This document shows, piece by piece, positions 34,649 to 44,109 of a stretch of DNA of 64,000 bases (the first letter of the stretch is position 1; every line of letters starts with the position of its first letter). The notes under the pieces are model-generated. The model saw nothing but the letters and a program-made list of their open reading frames with translations. It did not search any database and was not told where the DNA came from. Position numbers and translations under genes: made by a program. The DNA comes from Gluconobacter cadivus (GTDB lineage: Bacteria; Pseudomonadota; Alphaproteobacteria; Acetobacterales; Acetobacteraceae): the NCBI RefSeq assembly GCF_015244745.1, contig NZ_JABCQI010000010.1, forward strand, positions 1-64,000, written 5' to 3'.

Positions 34649-35977
34649 ATGCTTCGTTTGAAATACACCCGTACAGCCCTTTGCGCCCTTGGCGCACTGC
34701 TCGCAGGCTCTGTTCTCTCCAGCGCACAAGCCGCTGGAACGCTCACGATTGCCACCGTGAACAACGGCGACATGATCGTTATGCGTCAGCTTTCGACGGA
34801 ATTCGAAAAAGCCCATCCAGACATTCACCTGAACTGGGTCACGCTTGAAGAAAACGTCCTGCGTCAGCGCGTCACGACCGACATCGCCATGAAAACCGGC
34901 CAGTTCGATGTCGTGACCATCGGCAATTACGAGGTGCCGATCTGGGCCAAACAGGGTTGGCTCACAGAAATTAAGCCCGATGACGCCTACGACATGAACG
35001 ACATCCTGCCGTCCGTGCGCGAAAGCCTCAGCGCGGAAGGCAAGCTCTACGCCCTGCCGTTCTATGCCGAGAGCGTCATAACCTATTACCGCAAGGATCT
35101 GTTCCAGAAAGCGGGCCTGACAATGCCTGAACAGCCCACTTACGACCAGATTCGCCAGTTTGCGGACAAGATCACGGACAAGCCCAATCAGGTCTATGGC
35201 ATCTGTCTGCGTGGCAAGCCCGGCTGGGGCGAAAACATGGCGTATATCTCCTCGCTCGCCAACACGTTCGGGGCGCAGTGGTTCGATATGTCATGGAAGC
35301 CAACCCTGACATCCGACGCCTGGAAAGCAACTCTGAACTGGTACGTCTCCGCCCTCAAGGCGGATGGTCCTCCGGGTGCGACGTCCAATGGTTTCAACGA
35401 AAACCTCGCCCTGTTCGCCAGCGGTCATTGCGGAATCTGGATTGATTCCACGGTCGCGGGCGGTCTGCTGTTCGACCCCAAACAGTCACAGGTTGCAAAC
35501 ACGGTCGGCTTCGCTCCTGCCCCCAAAGGCCCTTACGGCAAAGGCCCGACATGGTTGTGGAGCTGGAGCCTAGCTGTGCCCGTCAGTTCCCATCAGAGCG
35601 CAGACGCACAAGCCTTCATCGCATGGGCCACATCCAAGGATTATGTGAAGCTGGTGGCTGAACGGAAAGGCTGGGTTGCAGCCCCTCCGGGAACACGCGC
35701 CTCAACCTATGCTGCCCCCGAATATCTCAAGGCCGCTCCCTTTGCGTCTTTCGTCCTGAACGCCATCAAGACTGCTGATCCCAACGGCCCGACCGCACAG
35801 CCCCGCCCCTATACGGGTGCCCAGTTCGTCGCGATCCCCGAGTTCCAGTCCATCGGCACTCAGGTCGGCCAGACGGTCGCAGCAACCCTGTCCGACCAGA
35901 TGACGGTAGATCAGGCGCTGACATCTGCTCAGGCTTCGATCACCCGCGCACTCCGCCAGTCCGGCCGCGCGCGATAA
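34649..35977 (+). CDS. Polyol ABC transporter, extracellular solute-binding protein (family 1)
   Basis: A 442-residue periplasmic binding protein with the signal peptide YTRTALCALGALLAGSVLSSAQA (mature start about residue 30). The mature protein has the type 1 extracellular binding fold (TLTIATVNNGDMIVMRQLSTEFEKAHPDI, VVTIGNYEVPIWAKQGWLTE, YALPFYAESVITYYRKDLF) characteristic of SmoE/MtlE mannitol/sorbitol binding proteins. It lies 74 bp after the kinase and delivers substrate to the two permeases encoded next. Confidence 0.92.
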   Translation: MLRLKYTRTALCALGALLAGSVLSSAQAAGTLTIATVNNGDMIVMRQLSTEFEKAHPDIHLNWVTLEENVLRQRVTTDIAMKTGQFDVVTIGNYEVPIWAKQGWLTEIKPDDAYDMNDILPSVRESLSAEGKLYALPFYAESVITYYRKDLFQKAGLTMPEQPTYDQIRQFADKITDKPNQVYGICLRGKPGWGENMAYISSLANTFGAQWFDMSWKPTLTSDAWKATLNWYVSALKADGPPGATSNGFNENLALFASGHCGIWIDSTVAGGLLFDPKQSQVANTVGFAPAPKGPYGKGPTWLWSWSLAVPVSSHQSADAQAFIAWATSKDYVKLVAERKGWVAAPPGTRASTYAAPEYLKAAPFASFVLNAIKTADPNGPTAQPRPYTGAQFVAIPEFQSIGTQVGQTVAATLSDQMTVDQALTSAQASITRALRQSGRAR

Positions 35978-36003
35978 CACCGCCCGATCAAGGTCAAGAT
36001 ACC

Positions 36004-36912
36004 ATGCAGGCCGTTCTCGAACACAGCCCGCCCGCAGGGGCGACCGTACAGACCGCGAAACGGACAGGCTTCCTGCTCCTTTCTCCGTCCGTCCTGATCC
36101 TTCTGGTCTGGTCGATCGTCCCACTTGTCATGACGCTGTGGTACTCGCTACAGAACTATAACCTCGTCGACCCCACGCTGCATGGCTTCGCGGGCATCGA
36201 CAATTACTGGTACCTGCTGACCGACCCCGATTTCCTGCACGCTTTGCTGAACACACTCGTGCTCGTCGCGGGCGTTCTGGTGATCAGCATCGGCGGCGGA
36301 ACGCTGTTGGCCGTTCTGTATGATCAGGAGTTCTTCGGCCGGGGCATTGCCCGCATCATGGTCATTTCGCCGTTCTTTATCATGCCCACGGTCTCCGCAT
36401 TGTTGTGGAAGAACCTAATGCTGCACCCGATCTATGGCGTCTATTCCGCCATGATGCGGGCCGTCGGCCTCACGCCCATCGACTGGTTGGCGCGCTTTCC
36501 ACTCATGACGGTCATGATGATCGTCGCCTGGGAATGGCTGCCATTCGCGGTTCTGATCCTGCTCACCGCCGTGCAGTCTCTGGACGGCGAGCAGCGTGAA
36601 GCCGCCCGAATGGACGCTGCAGGGCCGATCGCGCGTTTCCGCTACATCATTCTGCCGCATCTGGGCCGCGCCATCAGCGTCGTGGTCATGATCGAGACGA
36701 TCTATCTGCTGACGATCTTCGCCGAAATCTCCGTCACTACGGCGGGCGGACCCGGCGTGGCCTCCACAAATCTCGCCTACCTGATCTATTCCCGCGCCCT
36801 GCTTCAGTTCGATGTGGGCGGTGCTTCAGCGGGCGGCGTGGTCGCAATCGTCATCGCCAATATCGTCGCAATTTTTCTGGTGCGCGCCGTAGCCCGCAAT
36901 CTGGAGGCCTGA
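36004..36912 (+). CDS. Polyol ABC transporter permease 1 (MalF/SmoF type)
   Basis: A 302-residue inner-membrane permease with six hydrophobic segments. Typical features are LLSPSVLILLVWSIVPLVMTLWYSLQNYNL at the first segment, and the ABC coupling motif EAARMDAAGPIARFRYIILPHL (EAA loop). It should pair with the next gene product to form the translocation path. Confidence 0.93.
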   Translation: MQAVLEHSPPAGATVQTAKRTGFLLLSPSVLILLVWSIVPLVMTLWYSLQNYNLVDPTLHGFAGIDNYWYLLTDPDFLHALLNTLVLVAGVLVISIGGGTLLAVLYDQEFFGRGIARIMVISPFFIMPTVSALLWKNLMLHPIYGVYSAMMRAVGLTPIDWLARFPLMTVMMIVAWEWLPFAVLILLTAVQSLDGEQREAARMDAAGPIARFRYIILPHLGRAISVVVMIETIYLLTIFAEISVTTAGGPGVASTNLAYLIYSRALLQFDVGGASAGGVVAIVIANIVAIFLVRAVARNLEA

Positions 36913-36913
36913 C

Positions 36914-37741
36914 ATGGCGCTCAAGACAAAAACCAGCACCCGGATCGGCGTGACCATTCTTGGATGGGGAATAGCGCTCTGGCTGTTCTTCCCGATTTTC
37001 TGGATGATCCTCACAAGCTTTAAAAGCGAGGTGCAGGCCATCTCCACGCCGCCGAAGCTGTTCTTTATGCCCACGCTCAGCAGCTATGCCGAGGTGTTCG
37101 AACGCGCCAATTACTGGCACTTCGCGCTGAATACCGTGATCGTCTCGGTCGGAGCGACAGCCATCGCCATCGCACTGGCTGTTCCTGCCGCCTATTCGAT
37201 GGCGTTCATGCCTTCAAAGCGCACCCGCGGGACCCTGCTCTGGGTGCTCTCGACCCGGATGTTGCCCCCCGTGGGCGTTCTGGTGCCGATCTATATTCTG
37301 GCCCGCAACACGCATCTGCTCGACACCTGCACCGGCCTTGCGATCGTGGACATGCTCACAAACCTGCCGATCATCGTGTGGATGCTCTACACGTTCTTCC
37401 GCGAAGTCCCGGCTCCTATTCTGGAAGCAGGCCGGATGGACGGCGCCACACGCTGGCAGGAAATGACGATGGTGCTGCTGCCCCTCGCCCTGCCCGGCAT
37501 TGCGTCCACAGCACTCCTGTCGCTCATCCTGTGCTGGAACGAGGCGTTCTGGTCCCTGAACCTGACATCCTCCCATGCCGCTCCGCTGACAGCCTTCATC
37601 GCGTCTTTTTCGTCGCCGGAAGGGCTGTTCTTCGGAAAACTGTCCGCAGCCTCCACTCTTGCCGTCGCCCCGATCCTCGTTTTCGGCTGGATCAGCCAGA
37701 AACAGCTCGTCCGCGGCCTGACCTTCGGAGCCGTCAAATGA
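36914..37741 (+). CDS. Polyol ABC transporter permease 2 (MalG/SmoG type)
   Basis: A 275-residue permease that starts 1 bp after the stop of its partner, so the two are translationally linked. It has six membrane segments, MalG-like WMILTSFKSEVQAISTPPKLFF after the first segment, and the EAA motif EAGRMDGATRWQEMTMVLLPLALPG. The C-terminal KQLVRGLTFGAVK is the usual ending in this transporter class. Confidence 0.93.
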   Translation: MALKTKTSTRIGVTILGWGIALWLFFPIFWMILTSFKSEVQAISTPPKLFFMPTLSSYAEVFERANYWHFALNTVIVSVGATAIAIALAVPAAYSMAFMPSKRTRGTLLWVLSTRMLPPVGVLVPIYILARNTHLLDTCTGLAIVDMLTNLPIIVWMLYTFFREVPAPILEAGRMDGATRWQEMTMVLLPLALPGIASTALLSLILCWNEAFWSLNLTSSHAAPLTAFIASFSSPEGLFFGKLSAASTLAVAPILVFGWISQKQLVRGLTFGAVK

Positions 37742-37794
37742 CTCTGATCCCGGCTCACTCCCTTCACTTTTTCTGCACGAACGGGGCCTGACCC

Positions 37795-38898
37795 ATGGCG
37801 ACTGTCGAACTCAAAAACCTCCGCAAGACGTATCTTACGGAAGAAATCATCAAGGGCATTTCCCTGTCGATCGAAGAACGCGAATTCGTGGTCTTCGTCG
37901 GCCCGTCAGGCTGCGGAAAATCCACGCTCCTGCGCATGATTGCAGGACTGGAAGACATCACCTCCGGCGATCTGCTGATTGACGGCCAGCGCGTCAACGA
38001 CGTGGAGCCCGGCAAGCGCGGTCTGGCGATGGTCTTTCAGTCCTACGCGCTCTATCCGCATATGAACGTCTATAAAAACATGGAATTCGGTCTGAAGCTG
38101 TCCGGCATGCCGGAAGCGGAGCGCCGCGCAAAAATCGAGCATGTCGCCCGTACGCTTCAGCTTGAACCCTATCTGAACCACAAGCCGGGACAACTCTCCG
38201 GCGGTCAGCGCCAGCGCGTCGCCATCGGACGCGCCATTGTCCGTAACCCGAAAGTGTTCCTGTTCGACGAACCGCTCTCCAACCTCGACGCCGCCCTGCG
38301 CGGCCAGATGCGCGTAGAACTCTCAGCCCTGCATCGCAAGCTCGGCGCCACTACGATCTATGTGACGCATGATCAGGTCGAAGCCATGACCATGGCCGAC
38401 AAGATCGTCGTCCTGCAGAAAGGCATTGTCGAACAGATCGGTTCCCCGCTCGAACTGTACCATCACCCCCGTAACCTGTTCGTGGCCCGCTTCATCGGCT
38501 CACCGCCCATGAACTTCTTCTCGGCCATTTTCCAGGGCGGAGATGCCGCAGGATCGAGCGTGCAACTCCGGGATGGATCGAGCCTCTACGTTCCCGTCAC
38601 GTCTCCGGGCCTCCTGCCCGGAACAAAGGTGACGGTCGGCATCCGCCCAGAACATGTCGAACTAGCGTCTTCTGGCCCCAATAGCGGCGTCGTGGAGGTC
38701 ATCGAACGCCTCGGCGCCATCACCCTCGTTCATGTCCGCATGCCAGACGGGGAAATCATCGTCGTCCAGACGGATGGTGCCGTCCTCACGGATGTGGACA
38801 CCCGCGTCAGCCTGACGCTGCCGCCACGGAACTGTCACCTTTTTGCCCCCGACGGTCTGGCTTTCGAAGCCTGTCACCGTCACCCCCTCGCAGCCTGA
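37795..38898 (+). CDS. Polyol ABC transporter ATP-binding protein (SmoK/UgpC type)
   Basis: A 367-residue ATPase of the MalK class that powers the two permeases. Walker A is GPSGCGKSTLLRMIAGLE, the Q-loop VFQSYALYPHMNVYKN, the signature LSGGQRQRVAIGRAIV, Walker B VFLFDEPLSNLD and the H-loop YVTHDQVEAMTMADK. The C-terminal half carries the TOBE/MalK regulatory domain (GIRPEHVELAS). Confidence 0.95.
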   Translation: MATVELKNLRKTYLTEEIIKGISLSIEEREFVVFVGPSGCGKSTLLRMIAGLEDITSGDLLIDGQRVNDVEPGKRGLAMVFQSYALYPHMNVYKNMEFGLKLSGMPEAERRAKIEHVARTLQLEPYLNHKPGQLSGGQRQRVAIGRAIVRNPKVFLFDEPLSNLDAALRGQMRVELSALHRKLGATTIYVTHDQVEAMTMADKIVVLQKGIVEQIGSPLELYHHPRNLFVARFIGSPPMNFFSAIFQGGDAAGSSVQLRDGSSLYVPVTSPGLLPGTKVTVGIRPEHVELASSGPNSGVVEVIERLGAITLVHVRMPDGEIIVVQTDGAVLTDVDTRVSLTLPPRNCHLFAPDGLAFEACHRHPLAA

Positions 38899-38916
38899 TT
38901 TTCTGGATCATCCACA

Positions 38917-39690
38917 ATGTACATGGAAAAACTCCGCCTCGATAACCGCGTCGCCATCGTCACCGGCGGCGCGCAGAACATTGGTCTGGCCTGCGTCACG
39001 GCCCTTGCAGAAGCTGGCGCCCGCGTCGTCATCGCGGACCTCGACGAAACTCTCGCAGCGCAGGCCGTCAAGGACCTGCGTGATCAGGGCTATGATGTCA
39101 GTAGCGTCCCGATGGACGTCACAAAGACGGAAAGCGTGCAGAACGCCGTCAACAGTGTACATGAAAAAGAAGGCCGTCTGGACATTCTGGTCGCCTGCGC
39201 GGGGATCTGCATTTCCGAGGTCAAGGCCGAGGACATGACGGATGGGCAGTGGCTCAAACAGGTGGATATCAACCTCAACGGCATGTTCCGCTCCTGTCAG
39301 GCCGCTGGCCGCATCATGCTTGAACAGAAAAAAGGTGTGATCGTCGCCATCGGCTCCATGTCCGGCCTGATCGTCAACCGCCCGCAGCAGCAGGCTGCTT
39401 ACAACGCATCCAAGGCGGGTGTTCACCAGTATATCCGCTCGCTGGCCGCCGAATGGGCGCCCCACGGCATCCGGGCCAATGCCGTTGCCCCCACCTATAT
39501 TGAAACCACCCTCACGCGCTTCGGTATGGAAAAGCCAGAACTTTACGACGCCTGGATTGCCGGAACGCCGATGGGGCGCGTGGGCCAGCCCGACGAGGTC
39601 GCCTCGGTTGTACAATTCCTCGCCTCGGACGCCGCAAGCCTCATGACGGGCGCAATCGTGAACGTGGATGCAGGATTTACTGTCTGGTGA
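38917..39690 (+). CDS. Short-chain dehydrogenase/reductase, putative polyol dehydrogenase
   Basis: A 257-residue classical SDR. The cofactor motif is TGGAQNIG, with an acidic residue in VVIADLDE that favours NAD(H). The catalytic Ser of IGSMSG and the Y-x-x-x-K of AAYNASKAG are present, with VACAGIC in place of the usual NNAG. Its place at the end of the transporter/ribulokinase operon, 18 bp after the ATPase, points to oxidation of the imported polyol to the ketose used by the kinase. A similar Gluconobacter SDR in this gene order has been studied structurally (recalled, not checked). Confidence 0.92.
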   Translation: MYMEKLRLDNRVAIVTGGAQNIGLACVTALAEAGARVVIADLDETLAAQAVKDLRDQGYDVSSVPMDVTKTESVQNAVNSVHEKEGRLDILVACAGICISEVKAEDMTDGQWLKQVDINLNGMFRSCQAAGRIMLEQKKGVIVAIGSMSGLIVNRPQQQAAYNASKAGVHQYIRSLAAEWAPHGIRANAVAPTYIETTLTRFGMEKPELYDAWIAGTPMGRVGQPDEVASVVQFLASDAASLMTGAIVNVDAGFTVW

Positions 39691-39700
39691 ATCCTCTGGC

Positions 39701-39723
39701 CCGGGCAGCAAAAAACTGCCCGG
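39701..39723. terminator. Terminator hairpin of the polyol operon
   Basis: CCGGGCAG at 39701-39708 and CTGCCCGG at 39716-39723 are perfect complements with a CAAAAAA loop, 10 bp after the dehydrogenase stop. The following ATTTCCCC has only a short T-run, so strength is uncertain. Confidence 0.6.
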
Positions 39724-39801
39724 ATTTCCCCTCTGCACAAGGGCCGTAACACTTCGTTTCCATGATAAAATCTTTCAGGGTCTTATTTTATAAACCTCTA
39801 C

Positions 39802-39818
39802 TTGCAACTAACTCGCAA
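39802..39818. promoter_or_regulatory. Pseudo-palindrome before siderophore receptor, possible iron-regulator site
   Basis: TTGCAACTAACTCGCAA matches its own reverse complement at 12 of 16 non-central positions. It lies 55 bp before the receptor start, where a Fur-family operator would be expected. It differs from the classical Fur box at 9389-9405, so another iron regulator is possible. Confidence 0.4.
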
Positions 39819-39873
39819 TAGCGATACCAGCCTCTGATCACGCACCAGCATGAACAGTCATTTGAGGTCGGGT

Positions 39874-42069
39874 ATGCACCGCAACAGGATTTTTTACGCG
39901 ATACCCCTCTCCCTCGTCATGAGTGGAGAAGTCTTCGCAGCCGACCAGAATGTCACGCCTGAACAGTCCCAGCGTTCCGGACCAAAAAAAACCGATACCG
40001 CCGGAACACAAGCCAAAACGGTTGAAACGCTCAAAGTCCGCGCCCGCCGCGCCTCGACGATCGCGTCTTCCGCGACCAAGTCGGACACACCGCTCGTCGA
40101 AACCGCCCAGTCGGTCACGGTTATCACCCGCAACGAAATGGATATCCGTAATGTCCTGAACCTCAATCAGGCCGTCCGTTACACCGCGGGCATTACGGCG
40201 GATCTCCGCGGCGGTGGTGTCGGAACGCGCTATGACCAGTTCGCCCTGCGCGGATTTTCGGCCCCGACATTCCTCGATGGCCTGAAACTTCAGAGCAGCC
40301 CGACCGGTTACGCCACCGCCCAGACCGACACGTCGCGTTTGGATCGTATCGAAATTCTCAAAGGCCCGGCCTCTGCCCTTTACGGCCAGTCCAGTCCCGG
40401 TGGTCTCGTCGCACTCTCCAGCAAACTGCCCACGGACCAACGCTCCTATGGCAGCGTCAATGCAACCGGCGGCATGTTTGATCTGTATCGCGTGGATGCT
40501 GATGTCGGCGGTTTCGTGACGAAAAACGGTTTCGTTCGCTACCGCCTCGACGGCACCATCAACGGCCAGCACAGCCAGCTTGCCCGAACCGGCAGCCGCC
40601 GCTTTTCCATCAGCCCGTCCTTTACATTCGGCGGCGATGGCCCGACCACGCTGACGATCCTCGGCAATTATCAGTACGACCCTGAAAACGGCACCTATGG
40701 CGGCGTTCCGCTGGTCGGCTCGCTTAAACGCGCGCCTTTCGGCTATCTGCCGCGCAATTTCTATGACGGCGATACATCGTTCGAAAAATACAACCGCCGC
40801 CACGGCGCCATCACCTATATCTTCAATCATCGTTTCAACGATGACTGGAGCTTCAGCACCCGCGGCCGCTACGACGATATCAAAACCCAGTATCGCAGCG
40901 TCTATGACAGCGGCTATTACGTTACGGGGCAGGACGACACGCTGGCTCGCTCAGCCATTGCCACAAACGAACACACGCATAATCTGACTTTTGACAGCGC
41001 GTTCAAAGGCAAAGTCCGGACCGGACCGTTGCGCCACACGATGATGTTCGGATTCGACTACATGCAACAGAGCGCTTCCGAAGTCGGCTTCTATGGCGAC
41101 GCTCCGTCCATGAATGTTTTCCATCCGAACTATCAGGTGGCCATCGCTCCCCTGAACCCCTGGGTGAACTACAACACCGACTCTCATCAGGCCGGTATCT
41201 ATGGTCAGGATGAAATCCACTGGAAACGCCTGATCCTGACGGGGAGCCTGCGTAACGACTGGTACCGTTCCCACCAGACCGACAACATGTCCCATACCAC
41301 CACCAACCAGAGCCCAAGCCAGATCACATGGCGCGCTTCTGGCCTGTATCACTTCGATTTCGGCCTGTCGCCTTACATCAGCTACTCGACATCCTTTCAG
41401 CCCCAGTCCGGGAATGTATCAACGGATGGTGGAAAGACCGTACATCAGGCCAGTCCGTCTGTCGGTAAGCAGCTTGAAGGCGGTCTGAAATACCAGCTTC
41501 CGGGCACATCGCTGCTTCTTACCGCCGCAGGTTTCCATATTGAACAGACAAATGTTCTCGTTGGGATCGGCAGCACGGGCTACAGCGCCCAAAGTGGACT
41601 GGTCCATTCGGATGGTTTCGAGTTCGAAGCCCATGCCGAACCGTTCCACAACCTCGTGCTGACCGCAGCTGTCAGCATCCAGAAAGTCCACGATGACTCA
41701 ACCGGAAAGCCCCTGATCCAGTCCGGAAAAGGCAATGCCTCGCTGTTCGCCTTCTATACGATGCCCTCTGGCCCCGCGAAGGGTCTCGGCTTTGGCGGCG
41801 GCATGCGCTATTCCAACAAATCCTATGGTGGTGAAGCGTCTTACGGGAGTGTCTGGGTGCCACAATATGCGGTATTCGATGCGTCAGTGCGCTATGACCT
41901 CTCCAACCTGTCGCACAGCCTTCATGGCTGGAATGTCGGCGCGAGCGTTCGCAACCTCTTTGACAAGAACTTCATCGCTAACTGCCTGAGCTATGCCTCT
42001 TACGGTCAGGAATTCTGCTACTACGGAGAGCGCCGCAACGCGCAGGCCAATATTGGTTTTAGCTGGTAA
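39874..42069 (+). CDS. TonB-dependent siderophore receptor
   Basis: An outer membrane receptor of about 731 residues. The ATG at 39874 is preceded by GAGG and gives a compact signal peptide (MHRNRIFYAIPLSLVMSGEVFA, mature AADQNV). The ATG at 39850 has no ribosome site. The plug shows ETAQSVTVITRNEMDIRNVLNLNQAVRYTAGI and RIEILKGPASALYGQSSPGGLV, the FhuA/FpvA-type siderophore subfamily. The barrel ends in ANIGFSW. The three genes that follow encode membrane proteins of a ferrisiderophore reduction module, so uptake and reduction are encoded together. Confidence 0.93.
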   Translation: MHRNRIFYAIPLSLVMSGEVFAADQNVTPEQSQRSGPKKTDTAGTQAKTVETLKVRARRASTIASSATKSDTPLVETAQSVTVITRNEMDIRNVLNLNQAVRYTAGITADLRGGGVGTRYDQFALRGFSAPTFLDGLKLQSSPTGYATAQTDTSRLDRIEILKGPASALYGQSSPGGLVALSSKLPTDQRSYGSVNATGGMFDLYRVDADVGGFVTKNGFVRYRLDGTINGQHSQLARTGSRRFSISPSFTFGGDGPTTLTILGNYQYDPENGTYGGVPLVGSLKRAPFGYLPRNFYDGDTSFEKYNRRHGAITYIFNHRFNDDWSFSTRGRYDDIKTQYRSVYDSGYYVTGQDDTLARSAIATNEHTHNLTFDSAFKGKVRTGPLRHTMMFGFDYMQQSASEVGFYGDAPSMNVFHPNYQVAIAPLNPWVNYNTDSHQAGIYGQDEIHWKRLILTGSLRNDWYRSHQTDNMSHTTTNQSPSQITWRASGLYHFDFGLSPYISYSTSFQPQSGNVSTDGGKTVHQASPSVGKQLEGGLKYQLPGTSLLLTAAGFHIEQTNVLVGIGSTGYSAQSGLVHSDGFEFEAHAEPFHNLVLTAAVSIQKVHDDSTGKPLIQSGKGNASLFAFYTMPSGPAKGLGFGGGMRYSNKSYGGEASYGSVWVPQYAVFDASVRYDLSNLSHSLHGWNVGASVRNLFDKNFIANCLSYASYGQEFCYYGERRNAQANIGFSW

Positions 42070-42355
42070 ACCGCTGAGCGGGCACACCCAGCGCTACGAG
42101 ACGATCCTGCGTTTTGTCGTAGCGCTTCCGGGCGGATACATCATATCCGCGCTGGGCGGCGTGTGCCTCGCATTCGGGCTGCCGCTTTCCAAGGCCGATA
42201 ACGCCATGGCCGGGATCCTGCTTGGCCTGTTGTTATGGCCAGTCGTCTTCATCGCATCCTTCGGTGTCGCAAATATTAGACGGCTGGCAGCAGTGGCAGG
42301 TGTTCTGACTGTTGTCTTGGCCGCTTTCGTCTTCAGCCGCGGCTGGTATCCATGA
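42053..42355 (+). CDS. DUF3649-family small membrane protein
   Basis: About 100 residues with three hydrophobic segments (FVVALPGGYIISALGGVCLAF, MAGILLGLLLWPVVFIASFGV, VAGVLTVVLAAFVFSRGW). The DUF3649 family is known to travel with PepSY proteins in iron uptake operons. The TTG at 42053 was chosen because it overlaps the receptor by only 17 bp; an ATG at 41993 would overlap by 77 bp. The stop overlaps the PepSY start (ATGA). The function is unknown, probably as a partner in ferrisiderophore processing. Confidence 0.75.
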   Translation: MVLAGKPLSGHTQRYETILRFVVALPGGYIISALGGVCLAFGLPLSKADNAMAGILLGLLLWPVVFIASFGVANIRRLAAVAGVLTVVLAAFVFSRGWYP

Positions 42356-43815
42356 AAAACACCTTCCGTGCCTCCATGGCCCTCGTCCATACCACACTGG
42401 GCCTTATTACCGGCTGGGTTCTGTTCGCCATTGCCCTGTCCGGTGCCCTGAGCGTGTTCCGACAGGATATCAATCTCTGGGCCAGACCGGAGTTACCGGT
42501 TACTGCCCCCGATCCGATGGTGGTGAACGCCCACTCGCTAGACTGGTTGAGCCATAATGCCCCCGCCGCCAGCGCATGGTATGTTGCCAGCGCGACCACG
42601 CTTCAGCCTTTTGCAACGGCCTTATGGCCGGATGCGAAAGGAGACTACATCCAGCGCGTCCTTGACCCTATTACTGGCAGCCCGGACGGTATCAGGGATA
42701 CGCTCGGCGGAGAATTCTTCTACCGCTTCCATTTCGAGCTTCAACTTCCCTATCCTCTGGGCCGACTGATTGCCGCCCTCGCGGCACTTGCGCTGGTTGT
42801 CGGGCTGATGACCGGCGTCATCATCCACCGGCGCATTTTCGCGGATTTTTTCACTTTCCGGCCCTCACGTGGACAAAGAAGCTGGCTGGACATGCACAAC
42901 CTGCTCGGTGTCGCAGCCCTACCCTTTCACCTGATGATTTCCTTCACCGGTGCCGTCACGCTCGGCACTCTGCTCCTCCCATGGAGCACACAGGCGCTCT
43001 ACCGCAACGATCTGACCGCTTCTTATACAGAGTTGAATCCGGCTCTTTATTCCCGTCCCGCTACGGGCCATCCCGCCCATCTCGCGCCCTTTCTGCCAAT
43101 GCTACGCGAGGCCGAAAGCAAATTTGGTGGTGCCGGGCTGGAACAGATCTATGTGTTCAATCCGTCCGATCAAGCCTCTCTCGTCACTATGATTGCTGGC
43201 AACGATCACACCGTCAGCACGTCCTCACAGATCATCACATTCGATGGGCCTTCGGGGCGCATTATCAAACAGCACATCGAACACCGCCCCGTTCTCAAAG
43301 CCTACACCTTCCTGTACGGGCTGCATGTCGCCCGCTTTGCCCCCGGCCTCACACGCTGGCTCTACTTCCTGTCCGGCCTTGCGCTTGCAGCCCTGATCGG
43401 CAGCGGCATGCACCTGTGGACGATCAAACGCCTGCGTCGTCCCCATCATCGCGGGCACCGGATCGTTGCCCGACTGAATGTGGGTGTCCTGGCCGGTACG
43501 CCTCTCGCTTTCGCATCCTTTTTCATCGCGAACCGCCTTATCGGCCCCACGATGCCGCATCGGTCCGGATATGAAGTGACAACTCTCTTCGTCGTCTGGG
43601 GCTTTACCCTGCTGTACGCACTGGCCCGCCGTCCGGAACGGACATGGCCAGAGCTTTTGGGTGGCAGCGCTGTTGCGTGCCTTCTGATCTCACTGCTTAG
43701 CCTGCCCTGGCACACATCTGTTCTGGCTGGCGTCAGTGTAACAGCCGCGCTCCTGTCTGCGTCATTCGCTTTCGCAGCCTTTCGCACGCTGCAAAAAACG
43801 GTCCTCCCGGCATGA
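42352..43815 (+). CDS. PepSY-associated membrane protein (PiuB/FoxB-like), putative ferrisiderophore reductase
   Basis: A 487-residue inner-membrane protein with an N-terminal segment (HTTLGLITGWVLFAIALSGALSVFRQD), a PepSY-like periplasmic region, and further membrane helices that contain His residues able to bind haem (WLDMHNLLGVAALPFHLMISFTG, FLYGLHVARFA). Homologues such as FoxB reduce siderophore-bound iron at the inner membrane. Placement between DUF3649 and DUF3325 genes and after a receptor gives the same picture. Confidence 0.88.
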   Translation: MKNTFRASMALVHTTLGLITGWVLFAIALSGALSVFRQDINLWARPELPVTAPDPMVVNAHSLDWLSHNAPAASAWYVASATTLQPFATALWPDAKGDYIQRVLDPITGSPDGIRDTLGGEFFYRFHFELQLPYPLGRLIAALAALALVVGLMTGVIIHRRIFADFFTFRPSRGQRSWLDMHNLLGVAALPFHLMISFTGAVTLGTLLLPWSTQALYRNDLTASYTELNPALYSRPATGHPAHLAPFLPMLREAESKFGGAGLEQIYVFNPSDQASLVTMIAGNDHTVSTSSQIITFDGPSGRIIKQHIEHRPVLKAYTFLYGLHVARFAPGLTRWLYFLSGLALAALIGSGMHLWTIKRLRRPHHRGHRIVARLNVGVLAGTPLAFASFFIANRLIGPTMPHRSGYEVTTLFVVWGFTLLYALARRPERTWPELLGGSAVACLLISLLSLPWHTSVLAGVSVTAALLSASFAFAAFRTLQKTVLPA

Positions 43816-44096
43816 ACGGGATCATGTCGCTGCTCCTCGGACAAGCCGCGATGCTGGTGCTCGTTACGGCCTCAGTGCGCGGAAATCGCACCCTGTGTCG
43901 CAACAGCCTGACAGACCTGCAACGGAATATTCTGAAATCCTGCGCCGCTGCTGTTCTGAGCGCCAGCCTCGTTCTTCAGGCCACGTCCAGCGATTTTATC
44001 ATCCTGAATATCATTGAATGGATCCTGTTCACAGGTCCGGAAATCATGGTCGCAATACTGTTCTGCTCTTGGCGAGAACAGCGTTCACGACCATGA
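43812..44096 (+). CDS. DUF3325-family small membrane protein
   Basis: A 94-residue protein with two to three hydrophobic segments (LLLGQAAMLVLVTASVRG, SCAAAVLSASLVLQ, IIEWILFTGPEIMVAILF). This is the size and position of the DUF3325 member usually found downstream of PepSY genes in iron uptake operons. It overlaps the PepSY gene as ATGA. Function unknown. Confidence 0.75.
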   Translation: MNGIMSLLLGQAAMLVLVTASVRGNRTLCRNSLTDLQRNILKSCAAAVLSASLVLQATSSDFIILNIIEWILFTGPEIMVAILFCSWREQRSRP

Positions 44097-44109
44097 CGCC
44101 CGAACGCGC

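Noticed and set aside
38908-40830. Two long minus-strand frames (38908-39738 and 39838-40830)
   Set aside because: They mirror the dehydrogenase and the siderophore receptor and show no domain.
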